Below, piece by piece: positions 63,519-64,000 of a stretch of 64,000 nucleotides of DNA. Made by a program: the position numbers and the translations under genes. Origin of the DNA: Lysobacter firmicutimachus (GTDB lineage Bacteria; Pseudomonadota; Gammaproteobacteria; Xanthomonadales; Xanthomonadaceae). Each line of letters begins with the position of its first letter. Positions within the stretch are counted from its first letter, which is position 1. The notes beneath the pieces are model-generated. The model ran no database searches, was not told the DNA's origin, and worked only from the letters and a program-made list of their open reading frames with translations. Where the stretch lies: assembly GCF_037027445.1 (NCBI RefSeq), contig NZ_JBANDL010000002.1, forward strand, positions 744,001 through 808,000, written 5' to 3'.

Positions 63519-64000
63519 AGCCCGGCGCAGCCGCTTGCGCGGGTTCGGCCTGTTCCTCGGCCTGGCGGCGCTGGTCTGGGTGGTGACAGAAGCGTCCGGA
63601 CGCAGTCGCGAGTTGGCCTGGCTGCTGCAGGATCTGGCCGCCGGTCGCTTTGCGGCATCCGTCGCCTGCTGCCTGGCGAGCCAGATTTTGTTCGCGGCCG
63701 CATGGCACGTGCTCGCCCGCAACGGCTGGATCGGAGCTCGCGCCATCGGCGATATGTCTCGCTGGGCGCAAAGCCTGCCGGGGAAATATCTGCCCGGCAA
63801 GATCTGGCAAGGCGTAGCGCGCGGAGCGCTGTACGCCGACGGCGATACCGCTCCGCGCGGCGTGCTGTTGTTGTTCCTGCGCGAACAGTGCCTGTCGCTG
63901 GGATTGTGCGCGGCGATCGCGGCGACATACGCGCCTGCGGCTCTCCCGCCGAGAGCGGGCGCATGGTTGCAAGTGGGGCTGGCATGCGGCGCGGTCGCGT
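63505..64000 (+). CDS. Flippase-like membrane protein (3' end outside window)
   Basis: A frame open to the window edge, 165 residues visible. It begins with a basic stretch and a hydrophobic segment (LFLGLAALVWVVTEA), and contains SLPGKYLPGKIWQGVARGAL, a stretch typical of the UPF0104/AglD-type lysylphosphatidylglycerol-synthase membrane domain family. In glycan clusters such proteins are thought to help flip lipid-linked sugars. The ATG lies inside the end of the GT4 gene (14-bp overlap), in a different frame. Confidence 0.7.
   Translation, partial: MSCSEARRSRLRGFGLFLGLAALVWVVTEASGRSRELAWLLQDLAAGRFAASVACCLASQILFAAAWHVLARNGWIGARAIGDMSRWAQSLPGKYLPGKIWQGVARGALYADGDTAPRGVLLLFLREQCLSLGLCAAIAATYAPAALPPRAGAWLQVGLACGAVA

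Overview
The window looks like chromosome from a Lysobacter-type member of the Xanthomonadaceae. The DNA is very GC-rich (roughly 70 percent), genes are tightly packed with many 4-bp ATGA or GTGA overlaps, and the gene content fits a predatory soil gammaproteobacterium: an M9 collagenase, a PI-PLC-like enzyme, a type IV secretion effector of the Xanthomonadales-like kind, a split B12-dependent ribonucleotide reductase and a lysine-rich histone H1-like protein. The genus is inferred from this pattern; no rRNA or tRNA marker is present.

Region 1 (1-4822) is the end of the rod-shape operon: mreC (5' end outside the window), mreD, mrdA (PBP2) and rodA. Its usual companions, mltB-rlpA-dacA and ybeD-lipB-lipA, lie at 17603-21807 and 25751-27929. 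The backbone is therefore split by two accessory blocks. The first (4.8-17.6 kb) carries a lipoprotein immunity / XVIPCD effector pair, an AT-richer islet (XRE regulator, DUF1652-like protein, membrane coiled-coil protein), a MazF-like toxin beside a 2H-phosphoesterase-like protein, a sterol-desaturase-family enzyme, a collagenase, PhzF, LysR and an arginase-family enzyme. The second (21.9-25.6 kb) carries a repeat-plus-PI-PLC protein, an SGNH hydrolase and an FCP1-like phosphatase.

Region 2 (27.9-47 kb) is mostly ordinary chromosome: a small lipoprotein, the Prc tail-specific protease, an AraC-alkyltransferase fusion, Lrp, GNAT, two EamA-type transporters, a MacAB-like efflux operon (adaptor, ATPase, two FtsX permeases), an M17 aminopeptidase with a HAD phosphatase, an AI-2E family membrane protein, a YqjD/YqjE-like operon and a Deg-type periplasmic protease. 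Intergenic gaps hold several palindromic repeat families.

Region 3 (47-52 kb) is a class II ribonucleotide reductase split in two. The catalytic part NrdJa and the cysteine-tailed NrdJb are separated by a histone H1-like gene. A sigma70-like promoter and two NrdR-like boxes with centres 32 bp apart lie upstream.

Region 4 (52-59 kb) is loosely packed and holds secreted or envelope proteins: a delta-60 repeat protein, an S41 peptidase, a protein with an endonuclease-like AHLIN...GGPG...NLTPLT motif, a CPBP-family membrane protease and a small exported protein. Region 5 (59.3-64 kb) opens a glycan gene cluster: a GT-C-like membrane glycosyltransferase, a GT2, a GT4 and a flippase-like membrane protein that runs off the window.
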